Shown: positions 42,722 to 53,000, counted from the first letter of the stretch. The stretch is DNA of 64,000 nt from Planctomycetota bacterium (GCA_016197205.1 JACPWG010000104.1:107173-171172); one strand, 5' to 3'. Notes: generated from the sequence alone by a model not told the origin. Made by a program: numbers and translations.

Positions 42722-43738
42722 GTGTCGAAGCCGATCCCGATCGCCGACGCGCCGATCCTGTCCGCGGCCGCCGCCGCAAACGCCGCGGAGGCGCGCTCGG
42801 GCGTACTCTACGGCCTCGCGTGCTACGGCTCCTGGGGGCTGGTCCCCGTGTACTTCAAGGCGGTCGCCCACGTGCCCGCGCCGGAGCTGCTCGCGCACCG
42901 GGTCGTCTGGTCCTTCGCCCTGCTCGCGCTGCTCATGCGGGCGAAGAACCGCTGGCCGGAGGCGCTCCGCGCCCTCGGCTCGCGCCGGACGATCGCCACG
43001 CTCGTCGCGAGCACGCTGCTCATTGCGACCAACTGGTTCGTCTTCATCTGGGCGGTGGCGCACGACCGCATGCTCGAGTCAAGCCTCGGGTACTTCATCA
43101 ACCCGCTCGTGAACGTGCTTCTCGGCGTCGTCTTTTTGCGCGAGCGGCTCCGACCGGGGCAGATCGCGGGCGTACTGCTAGCCGCGGCGGGCGTCGGCTA
43201 CCTGGCGTTCTCCCAAGGCCGGCTGCCCGCGGTCGCACTGCTCCTCGCGGTCACCTTCGGCCTCTACGGGCTGCTGCGAAAAGTGGCGAAGGTCGACGCC
43301 CTGGTGGGGTTGGCGGTCGAGACGTCCTTCCTGGTTCTCCCGGGTCTCGGCTGGCTCGCGGTCGTCGCTGCGGCGGGACACTCGTCGTTTGGGAGGCACT
43401 CGCGCGGACTGGACCTCCTCCTGGCCGCTTCGGGGATCGTCACCGCGGTTCCGCTGCTTTGTTTTGCGAATGCCGCGCGCCGACTCCGCCTCTCGACGGT
43501 CGGGATCCTGCAGTACATCTCCCCGAGCGTGCAGTTCCTGCTGGCCGTGCTCGCCTACGGCGAGGCCTTCACGGCGAAGCACGCGGTGGCCTTCGGATGC
43601 ATCTGGACGGCCCTGGTCGTGTACTCGATCGAAGCCGTTGCCACTTCGCGCAGGGCGGCGCCGACCCTGGCGACTTCACCGCCAGCGGCAGCGGCAGCGG
43701 CGGCGCCCGCGGCTATGGGAGTCGCGGACCTCTCCTGA
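42722..43738 (+). CDS. RarD/EamA-family transporter
   Basis: 338 residues from a GTG at 42722; the ribosome-binding site is poor, so the start is approximate. About ten membrane helices in two EamA halves are visible, with the RarD-type segments GLVPVYFKAV, ATNWFVFIWAV, LGYFINPLVNVLLG and LQYISPSVQFLLAV. RarD-like carriers are inner-membrane drug/metabolite transporters of uncertain substrate. An Ala-rich tail overlaps the 3' end of the convergent gene by 26 bases. Confidence 0.88.
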   Translation: MSKPIPIADAPILSAAAAANAAEARSGVLYGLACYGSWGLVPVYFKAVAHVPAPELLAHRVVWSFALLALLMRAKNRWPEALRALGSRRTIATLVASTLLIATNWFVFIWAVAHDRMLESSLGYFINPLVNVLLGVVFLRERLRPGQIAGVLLAAAGVGYLAFSQGRLPAVALLLAVTFGLYGLLRKVAKVDALVGLAVETSFLVLPGLGWLAVVAAAGHSSFGRHSRGLDLLLAASGIVTAVPLLCFANAARRLRLSTVGILQYISPSVQFLLAVLAYGEAFTAKHAVAFGCIWTALVVYSIEAVATSRRAAPTLATSPPAAAAAAAPAAMGVADLS

Positions 43739-44468
43739 GGCGAGCGGCGCTGCCCCACGACTGCCGGCCCGGGACGCTGCCCTCCACGATCCCACCGACG
43801 ACGAGCAGCACCGAGGCGAGTACGGCCAGGACAACGCCGTAGCGGACGTCCACGAGGAGATTCCGCAGGTTCGAGCCGTGGACCAGCTCGCGAAAGAGGC
43901 GTCCCTGGATCCAGGCGAGGCCCGAGACTCCCATCACGATCTGCCCTTGGAGGAGCAGTCGCTCGTTCGGCCAATCGTAGCCGGCATGCTCGCGGAGCCA
44001 GACGAGCCGTCCGGTCCAGCCGCCGACGAAGGCGAGGAGGAGCAGCGTCGAGCCGCGGGCGATCGTCGGGCCGGCGGCAAGCAAGGCCATGGCCTGGAGG
44101 AGGAGTTGAATCGCGCCGACGATGAGCCACGCCTCGGTCAGGATGCGGAAGAACCGCGCCCAGCATCCGCCCGCGCGCTCGCCCGTGCCGGAGACCGCGA
44201 TGCGCGCCGCCGCGACCCCGCCGAAGCCGAAGGGGGTTCCGACTCCGAACAGAAGCACCGTCATGAGCAGCGTGCGGGGCTCGGTCTTGGGATTCCGGAC
44301 CACGTCCCGAAGGTCGGTCCAGGGGGCTTCGGCGCCGTCGAGTGTCTGGACGAAGGGGAGGAAGTAGCAGGCGAGGAGGAGGAGGCCGCCTGCCGCGCCC
44401 GCGGCGCGACCGACCAGCACGCGCGCCCGTTCGTTCGAACGGCGAGGGGGCTCCCGATCCGTGTCCAT
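43713..44468 (-). CDS. polytopic membrane protein of unknown function
   Basis: 251 residues with about six hydrophobic helices (for example AAGAAGGLLLLACYFLPFV, TLLMTVLLFGVGTPFGFGG, YGVVLAVLASVLLVVGGIV). I recognise no family. It lies downstream of groEL on the same strand with a strong hairpin between them, so it is probably transcribed separately. It is convergent with, and overlaps, the RarD-like gene. Confidence 0.65.
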   Translation of the reverse strand: MDTDREPPRRSNERARVLVGRAAGAAGGLLLLACYFLPFVQTLDGAEAPWTDLRDVVRNPKTEPRTLLMTVLLFGVGTPFGFGGVAAARIAVSGTGERAGGCWARFFRILTEAWLIVGAIQLLLQAMALLAAGPTIARGSTLLLLAFVGGWTGRLVWLREHAGYDWPNERLLLQGQIVMGVSGLAWIQGRLFRELVHGSNLRNLLVDVRYGVVLAVLASVLLVVGGIVEGSVPGRQSWGSAARLRRGPRLP

Positions 44469-44522
44469 GGGGACCTCGTCGGGGAATGGGGAGAAGTGCT
44501 TCGCGAGCGGTTGCGAAATGAC

Positions 44523-44554
44523 GATCCCCCCGGGAGCGAGCTCCCGGGGGGATC
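44523..44554. terminator. 15-bp perfect hairpin downstream of groEL
   Basis: GATCCCCCCGGGAGC at 44523-44537 pairs with 44540-44554. It lies 85 bases beyond the groEL stop. There is no T tract, so it could be a weak or bidirectional terminator, an mRNA 3'-end stabiliser or simply another repeat palindrome. Confidence 0.45.
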
Positions 44555-44638
44555 GGGTGAATACCGTAGCTTGGGCGTCTGCGAGTCCCGCGGACTTCGT
44601 GCGTCGCTGCTCGCGGGCCGCCGGCGCCTCGTGGCGCT

Positions 44639-46273
44639 CTAGAAGTCCATCCCGTGGTGGCCGCCGCCGGCGCCGGGCATGGCCTTTTCCTTCTTCTCCG
44701 GGATCTCGGCGATCATCGCCTCGGTCGTGAGGAGAAGGGTCGCCACGCTCGCCGCATTCTGGAGCGCGATCCGGACCACCTTCTTCGGGTCGATCACGCC
44801 GGCCTTGAACAGGTCCTCGAACTCACCGGACTGCGCGTTGTAGCCGAAGTTGGCGTCCTTCGTCTCGCGGACGCGCGCGAGGACCACTTCGCCGTCCTCG
44901 CCGGCGTTGGTGGCGATCTGCTTGAGCGGCGCCTCGATGGCGCGGCGGATGATGTCGGCGCCGACCGCCTCGTCGCCGGAGAGCTTCAGCTTATCGATCG
45001 ACTTCTGCGCGCGGATGAGCGCCACGCCGCCGCCGGCCACGATGCCCTCCTCGACCGCCGCGCGGGTGGCGTGGAGCGCGTCCTCGACGCGCGCCTTCTT
45101 CTCCTTCATCGCCGTCTCCGTCGCCGCGCCGACCTGGACCTGCGCGACGCCGCCGGCCAGCCGGGCCAGCCGCTCCTGCAGCTTCTCCTTGTCATAGTCC
45201 GAAGTCGTCGTCTCGATCTGCTTCTTGATCTGCGCGATCCGGCCCTGGATCTGCTTCTTGTCGCCCTGGCCCTCGACGACCGTCGTCGCTTCCTTCTCGA
45301 CCACGATCTTCTTCGCGCGGCCCAGGTCCTCCAGCTTCAGGCTCTCGAGCTTCACGCCCAAGTCCTCGAAGACCGCCCGGCCGCCGGTCAGGATCGCGAG
45401 GTCCTCGAGCATCTCCTTGCGGCGGTCGCCGAAGCCCGGCGCCTTCACCGCGCAGACCTCGAAGGTCCCGCGCATCTTGTTCACCACGAGGGTGGCCAGC
45501 GCCTCCCCCTCGACCTCTTCCGCCACGAGCAGGAGCGGCTTGCCCGCGTGGGCCACCTTCTCCAGCACCGGCAGCAGTTCCTTCACGTTCGAGATCTTCT
45601 TTTCGTGGATCAGGATGTACGGGTCCTTCAGGTGGCACTCCATCGTCTCCAGGTCGCTGACGAAGTGCGGGGAGAGGTAGCCCTTGTCGAACTGCATCCC
45701 CTCGACGAACTCGACGGTCGTCTCCAGGCCCTTGCCCTCTTCGACCGTGATCACGCCGTCCTTGCCCACCTTGTCCATCGCGTCGGCCAGGATCTTGCCG
45801 ATCTCGGCGTCGTTGTTCGCGGCGATCGCGCCGACGAAGCCGATTTCCTTCTTGTCCTTGACCTTCACGGCCATCTTGTCGAGTTCCTTGGTGACCTCGG
45901 CCACGGCGGCTTCGGTCCCGCGCTTGATGCCGAGCGGGTTCGCGCCGGCGGCCACGTTGCGCAGCCCCTCCAGGAAGATCGCCTCGGCCAGGACGGTCGC
46001 GGTGGTCGTGCCGTCGCCGGCGATGTCGCTCGTCTTGGAGGCGACCTCGCGCACCATCTGCGCGCCCATGTTCTCGTACCCGTCTTCGAGCTCGATCTCC
46101 TTGGCGACCGTGACCCCGTCCTTCGTGATCAGCGGGGAGCCGAAGCTCTTCTCGAGGATCACGTTCCGGCCGCGCGGTCCGAGCGTGACCTTGACTGCGC
46201 GCGCAAGCTGCACCACGCCGCGCTTGATGGCCTCACGGGCCTCCTGGGAGAAAGCGATCTTCTTCGCCGGCAT
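44639..46273 (-). CDS. groL: chaperonin GroEL
   Basis: 544 residues from the ATG at 46273 with GGAGG five bases upstream. It is a complete type I chaperonin, with VTLGPRGRNVILEKSFG, GDGTTTATVLA, the apical KAPGFGDRRKEML and EGIVAGGGVALIRA. It forms the double heptameric ring for protein folding. No groES gene is adjacent. The C-terminus is GAGGGHHGMDF rather than the usual GGM repeat. Its leader does not contain a CIRCE element. It may be one of several GroEL copies in the genome, as is common in planctomycetes. Confidence 0.96.
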   Translation of the reverse strand: MPAKKIAFSQEAREAIKRGVVQLARAVKVTLGPRGRNVILEKSFGSPLITKDGVTVAKEIELEDGYENMGAQMVREVASKTSDIAGDGTTTATVLAEAIFLEGLRNVAAGANPLGIKRGTEAAVAEVTKELDKMAVKVKDKKEIGFVGAIAANNDAEIGKILADAMDKVGKDGVITVEEGKGLETTVEFVEGMQFDKGYLSPHFVSDLETMECHLKDPYILIHEKKISNVKELLPVLEKVAHAGKPLLLVAEEVEGEALATLVVNKMRGTFEVCAVKAPGFGDRRKEMLEDLAILTGGRAVFEDLGVKLESLKLEDLGRAKKIVVEKEATTVVEGQGDKKQIQGRIAQIKKQIETTTSDYDKEKLQERLARLAGGVAQVQVGAATETAMKEKKARVEDALHATRAAVEEGIVAGGGVALIRAQKSIDKLKLSGDEAVGADIIRRAIEAPLKQIATNAGEDGEVVLARVRETKDANFGYNAQSGEFEDLFKAGVIDPKKVVRIALQNAASVATLLLTTEAMIAEIPEKKEKAMPGAGGGHHGMDF

Positions 46274-46460
46274 CTCGACCTCCGTTGGGAATGGAAACTC
46301 GGTGTCTTCCGCGGATGAAAGCTCTTCAGGGGAAGTGGGACCCCGGAAGACAAGGAGTTTGAAGCAATTTGCGGGCCATGAAGTGTCTCTGGAGTGTATT
46401 GTGTAACATGCTGTTGATAAGTATCTTGCGAGTGCATCTGGACCCGAGCGCACTCCTTGG
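46274..46460 (-). promoter_or_regulatory. A+T-richer groEL leader with an inverted repeat
   Basis: The stretch 46385-46430 is much richer in A+T than its surroundings and probably holds the groEL promoter, though I see no clear -35/-10 pair. GAGTGC (46430-46435) and GCACTC (46450-46455) form a 6-bp inverted repeat with 14 bases between; its half-sites are arranged the opposite way to CIRCE. It could bind a heat-shock regulator, but the match is short. Confidence 0.35.
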
Positions 46461-46564
46461 CCTCGCCTGGAACGGCAGACGCTCTGTCAGTCTGGCAGCG
46501 GCTGGAACCAAAGGACCGCGCACCCGACTTCCCCCCCTCACACTCCCCAGGAGAATCGACATGG

Positions 46565-46609
46565 AAAAAAAGCGAGGGACAAGCCCGGCCAGTGGGCCTG
46601 TCCCTCGCA
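46565..46609 (-). terminator. Rho-independent terminator of the LolA/LprG-like gene
   Basis: On the minus strand GCGAGGGACA and TGTCCCTCGC form a 10-bp stem, with a GGCCC/GGGCC extension inside, followed at once by seven T. It lies 77 bases after the stop of the gene at 46687 and ahead of the groEL promoter region. This is the clearest intrinsic terminator in the window. Confidence 0.85.
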
Positions 46610-46686
46610 AGAATCGCGTGTGCTGTCTCTTTCGCTACCGTCTCGCGGAGCGACGTCCGGCTGCGCGAGCCGCCCCGGGGCTCCTT

Positions 46687-47691
46687 CTACTTGATCCCCA
46701 GCTTCGTCTTCACCACGGCCGGGATGTCGGCGGAGGGATCCTGGTCGTAGTCGTACATCGAGAACTTGGCCTTCGGGCTTACCTTCATGACCGGCGCGCC
46801 CGCGCCGCCGTCCTCGTCCCCGCCGTCGGCACCAGGCTGGGCCGCCGGCTTCTCGCCGCCGCCCATCGGGTCACCCGCGCTCGGGTCCGGCTTGGCGCCG
46901 GGTGAATCGCCCGCGGGCGCCGCGCCCGGAGCCGGGTCCTTTTCACCCTTCTTGTGCCCCTTGTCCTTGTGGTGCTTCCCCTTCTTCCCAGCCGGCTCTT
47001 CGCCCATCAGCTCGTCGTCCCCCTCCGACCCCGGCATCGCGAGGCCCGCGATCTGAAGGTCCAGGTCCGCGATGAGCTGGCGGAAAAGCATCGTGTCCTT
47101 CGCGATCCAGCCGCGCAGCACGACCTTCGCCTTCGACCAGTCCACGGCCGCTTCCGGAATGCCGTTCCCGGAGAGCAGGCCGCGGAACGCCTCCGCAGGC
47201 GGGGTCAGCTTGACCACGCTGCAGAGGACCTTTTCCTTCCCCTCTTCGATCGTCTCGTCGGCGAGCAACTCGGCCTTGTCCGCGTACGGCTCGACCAGCT
47301 TCACGTACTCCAGCGGGTTCTGCAGCTTCTGTCCGGTGAGGTCTCCCTCTTCTCCGTCCTCGCTCACCCACTCGCCGGTCACGGCGTCCTTGCGGACCCC
47401 CTTCGGCCCCTTGTGATACGACTCCGTCTCCATGCCGCCGAAGCCGTTCATCTTGACGTAGTTCAAATCCGGGCTCTTCATCCAACCCTCGGCCGAGATG
47501 CCCATCGGGGTCATGCCTTCGCCGAGGGTCACTTCGATGGCGACCTTCACGCGGAAGCTGGACGCTGCCTGGGTATTCTTGAAGGCGGTGGCGAAGATGT
47601 CCTTCGCGGACGGCGTGTCCGCCGGGGCGCTCGGTGCCAGGGCCAGGAGCGCCGTCGTCAGGACGGCGGCGGGAATGGACAAGCGGACCAT
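46687..47691 (-). CDS. exported LolA/LprG-like protein
   Basis: 334 residues from the ATG at 47691, with GAGGAGG eight bases upstream. A signal peptide (IPAAVLTTALLALAPSAPA) precedes a domain of about 200 residues with short alternating strands (SFRVKVAIEVTLGEG, DLNYVKMNGFGGMETESYHKG) like the half-barrel of LolA/LppX/LprG lipoprotein or lipid carriers. A Lys/His-rich and Pro/Gly/Asp-rich tail of about 90 residues follows, ending in FSMYDYDQDPSADIPAV. It is probably periplasmic and may carry lipids; the family link is by pattern only. Confidence 0.55.
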   Translation of the reverse strand: MVRLSIPAAVLTTALLALAPSAPADTPSAKDIFATAFKNTQAASSFRVKVAIEVTLGEGMTPMGISAEGWMKSPDLNYVKMNGFGGMETESYHKGPKGVRKDAVTGEWVSEDGEEGDLTGQKLQNPLEYVKLVEPYADKAELLADETIEEGKEKVLCSVVKLTPPAEAFRGLLSGNGIPEAAVDWSKAKVVLRGWIAKDTMLFRQLIADLDLQIAGLAMPGSEGDDELMGEEPAGKKGKHHKDKGHKKGEKDPAPGAAPAGDSPGAKPDPSAGDPMGGGEKPAAQPGADGGDEDGGAGAPVMKVSPKAKFSMYDYDQDPSADIPAVVKTKLGIK

Positions 47692-47714
47692 GCCGGGAAC
47701 CTCCTCTGAACTTC

Positions 47715-47890
47715 TAATCGTTCGAAAATTGTTTTCTTGCGACAATTCTTGCTTGGGTCGAACGCCACGAAAACCACAGCTTTCACAGATTCTACGCGAT
47801 GACACAGATGACGAATCTGTGAAATCGTCGGTAATCTGTGAAATCTGTGGTTCCGTCGTCGTTTGGCTGCGGCCCCGCCGCGCTGAGCCT
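47715..47890. repeat. ACAGATT-family intergenic element, copy 2
   Basis: It has the same orientation and order of parts as 13600-13772: TCGTTCGAAAATTGTTTTC, CTTGGGTCGAACGCCACG, then the ACAG...CTGT palindrome and GGCTGCGGCCCCGCCGCGCT. Differences are scattered point changes. It separates folC from the LolA/LprG-like gene, both on the minus strand. Confidence 0.8.
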
Positions 47891-47944
47891 GCTGATCGTG
47901 GACAGAGTCGAAACAAGGATAGTACCCTTTTTGAGCTTCCGCTG

Positions 47945-49450
47945 TCAATACGCAGAAGCGTCGCGTCGCGTTGGGTTGCGGACCGCCCGGATCCGCCGGA
48001 CCTCGTGCGGGTCCCTGGCCCGGCGGCTGCGCAAGCCGGCCAGGACCTCACCCGCGAGATAGAACGAGCCTGTCGCCACGATCCATGCACGCTTCGAGGC
48101 CAGAGCGCGGGCGCGTCGCAGGGCGAGTGCCGGCGTGCGCGCCACGTGGAGTCCGAGGGCAAACGCGCGCCCGGAGCGGGCCAGGAGGTCTCGCAGCTCC
48201 TCCGGTTCGCAGGCGCGCGGCCCGCGGAAGCGCGTGCAGACGACCGCGCGGGCCCCGTCGGCGGCGAAGAGAAACCGCTCGGGCTCCTTGTCGCGAGAGG
48301 CGGCGAGGACGAGCACGCGCCCGCGGGCGGCGAAGGCCGGGTACGCCGCGAGGGCCTCGAGCAGGGCGCGAATCGAAACCGGATTGTGGGCGGAATCGAC
48401 GACGAGGCCGGGCCCGCCCGGCCAGGGGGAGGGGCGAACGACCTCGACGCGGGCGCGGGCCTCGACCCGACGGAACCCTTCGCGGAGCGCGGAGGGCCGG
48501 AGTCGAAGCAGGCCGCGCTCCTCGAGGACCTCGAGCAGGCCGACCGCGACGGCGGCGTTGGCCGCCTGATGCCGGCCGGCGAGCGGCACGTGCAGCCGGT
48601 AGGCGGAGCGGAGCCGGCCTCGGACCTCCACCGCCCCGCCGGGCCGGCCGTCCTTCCATTCCGGCCGCCAGGCGGCCAGGTCGAGGTCGCGTCCGACCCG
48701 AACGAGCGGCGCACGCAGTTTCGCGCAGGCCCGCCGGATCTCGGCCAGCGGCTCGGCGCGAGACTCGCCCGTGACCAGCGGGCAGCCGGACTTCGCGATC
48801 CCCGCCTTTTCGCGCGCGATCGCGGCGAGCGTGTCGCCGAGCTTGTCCATGTGGTCGAAGTCTACGCACGTCACCGCGCACGCGGCCGGCGCCGCGAGGA
48901 CGTTGGTCGCGTCGAGCCGGCCGCCGAGGCCGACCTCGAGGACCGCGAACTGGACGCCGGCCTGCACGAAGTGCCGGAACGCGAGCGCGGTGAGGATCTC
49001 GAAAAACGTCGCCCGACCCGCGTCCGCGCCCTCGACCTCCCCCATGCGTAGCGCGGCGAGATGGGGGGCGAGGGCGTTCATGCCCCTCACGAACTCACGC
49101 CGTGCGATCGGCTCGCCGTCCACGCGAATGCGCTCTTCCAGGGCAAGCAGGTGGGGCGACGTGTAGAGGCCGACGCGGTAGCCGTGCGCCTGCAGGACCG
49201 AGGCCACCATCGCGGCCGTGGACCCCTTTCCCTTCGTGCCGGTGATGTGGATCGCGGGAATGCGGTCCTGGGGATCGCCGAGGGCGCGGCAGAGCGCGCG
49301 CATGCGGTCAAGGTTGTAGGTCGACGGGCCGTAGGGGATGCTGGTCTGCTTCTCGTAGTTCGTGAACGCGGCGAGGTAGCGGGTGGCATCCGCGAAGGAA
49401 CGGAAGTGCGGCTCGAAGGCGGCGGCGGGTCGCGAGGGGCGGGACTCCAT
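47945..49450 (-). CDS. folC: folylpolyglutamate synthase / dihydrofolate synthase
   Basis: 501 residues from the ATG at 49450. It has the Mur-ligase-type ATP loop HITGTKGKGSTAAMVASVL, the TSPHL motif, VLEVGLGGRLDATN and VVDSAHNP. The enzyme adds glutamate to dihydropteroate and to folates in the cytosol. The ribosome-binding site is weak. A reading frame open upstream to 49717 consists of repeat DNA and is not included. The C-terminal 30 residues are unusually Arg-rich. Confidence 0.92.
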   Translation of the reverse strand: MESRPSRPAAAFEPHFRSFADATRYLAAFTNYEKQTSIPYGPSTYNLDRMRALCRALGDPQDRIPAIHITGTKGKGSTAAMVASVLQAHGYRVGLYTSPHLLALEERIRVDGEPIARREFVRGMNALAPHLAALRMGEVEGADAGRATFFEILTALAFRHFVQAGVQFAVLEVGLGGRLDATNVLAAPAACAVTCVDFDHMDKLGDTLAAIAREKAGIAKSGCPLVTGESRAEPLAEIRRACAKLRAPLVRVGRDLDLAAWRPEWKDGRPGGAVEVRGRLRSAYRLHVPLAGRHQAANAAVAVGLLEVLEERGLLRLRPSALREGFRRVEARARVEVVRPSPWPGGPGLVVDSAHNPVSIRALLEALAAYPAFAARGRVLVLAASRDKEPERFLFAADGARAVVCTRFRGPRACEPEELRDLLARSGRAFALGLHVARTPALALRRARALASKRAWIVATGSFYLAGEVLAGLRSRRARDPHEVRRIRAVRNPTRRDASAY

Positions 49451-49512
49451 GGCTCGACTTTCGGCAAGGGACGCGGCGTGGGCTACGGGCGCAACACCAA
49501 CGGGCGCAACAC

Positions 49513-49941
49513 CAAAAGGCCAACTCCAACCCCAATCGACTCCAACTTCAACGACCAACTTCAACGGCGCATTGTGGGTCGAATACGGGGTTGTCGGCGC
49601 CGACAGGACGCGACGTCGTGACACGCCGAGAAGAGTTTCGAACCCGCGCGGTGGAGCGTACGCCCAGCACTCCAACGGTGGATCCAAAGTTTCGCCACCT
49701 GCGCCGGACGCTGCCAAGCTTCGCCGCTGTTCGTAGTTCCGCCTTCAGGCGGCGCGTGCGGCGAGAACTGCGACACTTGGTTGGCAGCCCCGCCTAAAGG
49801 CGGAACTACGAACCAGTTGGGCTCGAAGGCTCCACTTCTTCAGCGTGGAAGTGCTATACACCGCGCGATCAGCCAGCGGCACTCTGTTGGAGTTGGTCTT
49901 TGGAGTTGGAGTCTATTGGCGTTGGGGTTGTCGATTGGTTT
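49513..49941. repeat. Composite repeat with inverted CCAACTCCAAC arms
   Basis: The arm at 49513-49570 (CCAACTCCAACCCCAATCGA and following) is about 85 % complementary to 49884-49941. The interior holds two hairpins of the GTAGTTCCGCCTTCAGGCGG type (49733-49754 and about 49788-49812), the second in inverted sense. This gene-free spacer lies between folC and the PknK-like kinase. Confidence 0.7.
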
Positions 49942-50014
49942 TTCGCTGCGCGCGGCACCCAGCGGCGTGCGCGCCTGCGCGTGGGTGCGCGCGTGCCGCG
50001 CGGCGTGCGACCGC

Positions 50015-53000
50015 CTACTTGGCGACGCGGGCAAGCTCGGCCTCCGCGCGCTTCTTGCAATTGGGCAGCCCCAGCCGACCGAACTCCTCCGCGGCAAGTC
50101 GGCCATGCTTCTGGGCGAGGGCGAGCGCTGGGGAGCCGGGGGCCGGGTTGGTGTCGAGGAGGAACTGGGCGTAGCGGAAGGAGGCGTCCGCCTGGGCCCA
50201 GGTGTCGGCGACCTTGTCCAGGGCCTGGAGCGACTTGACGAAGAGCGTGTTCGCCGAATTCAAGTGGCCCTTCTGGGCCCGCGCAAGGGCCTGGGCTCGG
50301 TGGGCGAGGGCGGTCGTGTGCACGTCCTCGTAGCGCTGGGCGTTCACGAGCGCGTGCGCGAGGAGCTGCTCGGCGGTGGTCGCGTCCGACTTGCGCAGGT
50401 GGAACTCCGCGAGGGCCGTTTGGGCGGCCGCGAGGCCGGCGCGCACGCCGAGCTTTTCCAGGGTCGCCACCGCGGCGGAGAGGAGCGGGCCCGCCTTGTC
50501 GATCCCGCCTCGCCGGAAGTGGGCGCTCCCCAGCACGACGCGGGCGGCGGCGGTGCCCGAGCGGCAGCCGATGCGTTCGAAGTGCATGAGCGCCTCGGTG
50601 CCGTGCTCGAGCGCGTTCGAGCAGTCCTCGACCCCGAGGAAGAAGGCGGCGAGGGACGCATGGGCGTGCCCCAGCAGGAAAACCCGATCGACCTTGCGCG
50701 CCTGCTCCAGCGCCTGCGAAAGCGTGTCCCGCGCCTTGAGCACCTGTCCCGTGCGCCCCTGCAATTCGCCCTGGAGGACCAGGGCGCGCACTTCGAAACC
50801 CGGGTCCGGCATCGACCGGGCCGCCTCGAGCGCCTCCGTGACCCGCGCCTGCGCCTCCTCCCGTTCGTAGCGGAGGAGCGCACCGCGGGCGACGAGGAGG
50901 AGCGCCTCCGCCCGCAGGTCCAGGCACTCCCGCTTGTCGAGCAGCCCGAGGACCGCGCGCAGGCCCTCCGCGGCCTTCGCCGGATCGCCGGTGAGAAAGG
51001 AGACCTCGGCCTGTGCGAGTCGCGCCGCCGCGAGCGCGTCCTCCCGCCCCGGCGCGCCCGCGCGCGCTTCCACCTGCTTCGCCAGCTCCTGGGCCTTCGC
51101 CAACTCCTCCCGCGCCAGCAGGAGCCGCGTCTGCGCCAGCCCGACCTCGAACTCCTCCCTCTTCGCCGTGCGCGTGAGCGCGTTCTGGGCGAGGTCGAGG
51201 TGACGCGCGGCTTCGATGTACCGGTCCGCGATCAGGTGCACGAGGCCGAGCCTTCGGTTCAACTCCGCCGGATTTCCCTTTCGCCCCGCGACGGACTGGC
51301 TCTCGGTGAGCTGTCGGAGCCCCAGGTCGGCCTTGCCGCTCCGCGCGTTCAACAGGCCGAGCCGTTCCAGCGCCTCGCCGTGGAATTCGCGGTTCCGGAG
51401 TCGGGGGAGCAGGTCCAGCAATTTTTGGAGCCGGTCCATGGCCCGCCGATGGTACCCGGCGCGCGCGAGCCGGTCCCCCGCCTTGAGGCAGTACTCGGCG
51501 GCCTTCTCGGCGTTCGCCGTCTGGAGAAAGTGGTCCGCGATCGCGTCCACCGTCTCCTCCGGCAATTCGCCGAGCGCCTTCTCGAGGCTCTTCGCCACCC
51601 GCTCGTGCGCGCGGTCGCGCTCCTCCGGCGTGAGCGTGCCGAGGACGTGCTCCTGCAGCTTCGGCGTCATGACCGCGTGCGCGGACTGGCCGCGCTCCGT
51701 CCGCTCGGCGAGCATCCGCTCGGCGACGAGGTCGTTCAGGATATAGAAGAGCTCGGTTTCCGGCAGGGCGGTGATTTCCTTCAGGAGCTTGAAGGAGGCG
51801 GGGCGGCCGAAGACCGCGGCCACCTGCAGGACCCCCTGGTGCTTTTTCGTCAGCGAGCGGTACTTCGGGATCAGCGCCTCGGTGAGGCCGAGGGCGAGGT
51901 CGAGGTTGTCGCCGGCCTCGGCGCTCACCCGCCAGTCGCTGCCCTCGCGCGTCAGGAGCCCGCGCTCCAGGAGGTAGACCAGGATCTTCTCCACCTTCGC
52001 GGGGTTCCCCCCGGTGAGCCGGAGGACTTCCGACAGCAGCGGCGCCGACGGGCGTTCCCAGGAGAGGGCGCCGCGGAAAAAGGCCTCCACGTCGTTGCGC
52101 GAGAAGAGAGCGAGCGGGAGGTCCGTGACCAGGGACTCGCGGCGGAGCGCGGCGACCATGCGCGGGAACGGATTGGTATCAGTTTTTTTTCCGGAGGAGA
52201 GCGTACCCAGGAGGAAGAGCGGGTGGGTCTTCGCGGCGATGGCGAGCGCGCGGTAGACGTCGGCGGAGTAGCGGTCGGCCAGCTCCAGCTTCTCGAGGCA
52301 GAGGACCACGGGGCGCCAGTCGGCGACCTCCAGGAGGAAGGACTGGAGGACTTCGGCCGCGCGTGCCGGCGGCGCGTCGAAGGCGGGCTTCAGCCCCTGG
52401 TCCAGGAGGCGCTGACGGAGGCTGAGCACGAATTTCGACAGGTCCGGTCCCCACTTCGGCAGGAGCCGGAGATGGAGGTCGCGCGACCCGGCCTCGACCG
52501 CGCGAAACGCCGCGTCGACGATCGGGGGAAAGGCGGTCAGCGGCTGCGAGAGGTCGCCGGTGAAGGCGCCGGTGAGGAAGAGGCACGACCGGAAGGAATT
52601 GACCGTGAGGAATTCTTCCAGGAGACGGCTCTTCCCGCTGCCCTCTTCGCCGCTCGCGAGGAAGGACGCGCCCGTGCCGCGGACGGCGGAGTCCAGGGCT
52701 CGGTCGAGGAGGGTCATTTCGCGCATGCGCGCGATGAGGGGGGCGCGGCGCGGCGGCGCGGTGGAGGGGGCGGCGGTGGCGGCGGCGGGAGCGGCTGCGG
52801 GCGCCGGGGGAGCGGAGTCAGCCACGGACGCGGAGGGGCCGGAACCCGGATGCGAGACGCGGGTAGGGGGTTCACCTGAGGCGGCTCCCTGGCCGGGCCG
52901 GGGGACGGGCGGCGTGGGCGGCGGGGTGGCGGGGCGCGCGGGGCGCGCGGGGCCGGCGGCGGCGGGTGCGTGCGAAGTCGGCGAGGAGGCGGCGCGGGGC

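Noticed and set aside
44654..46318. 554-codon plus-strand frame opposite groEL
   Set aside because: Exact antisense of a certain gene; composition is typical of shadow frames.
46430..46455. CIRCE operator upstream of groEL
   Set aside because: CIRCE has GCACTC first and GAGTGC second with nine bases between; here the order is reversed and the gap is 14.
49781..52879. 1032-codon plus-strand frame
   Set aside because: Antisense of the PknK-like gene and repeat DNA; no domain visible.
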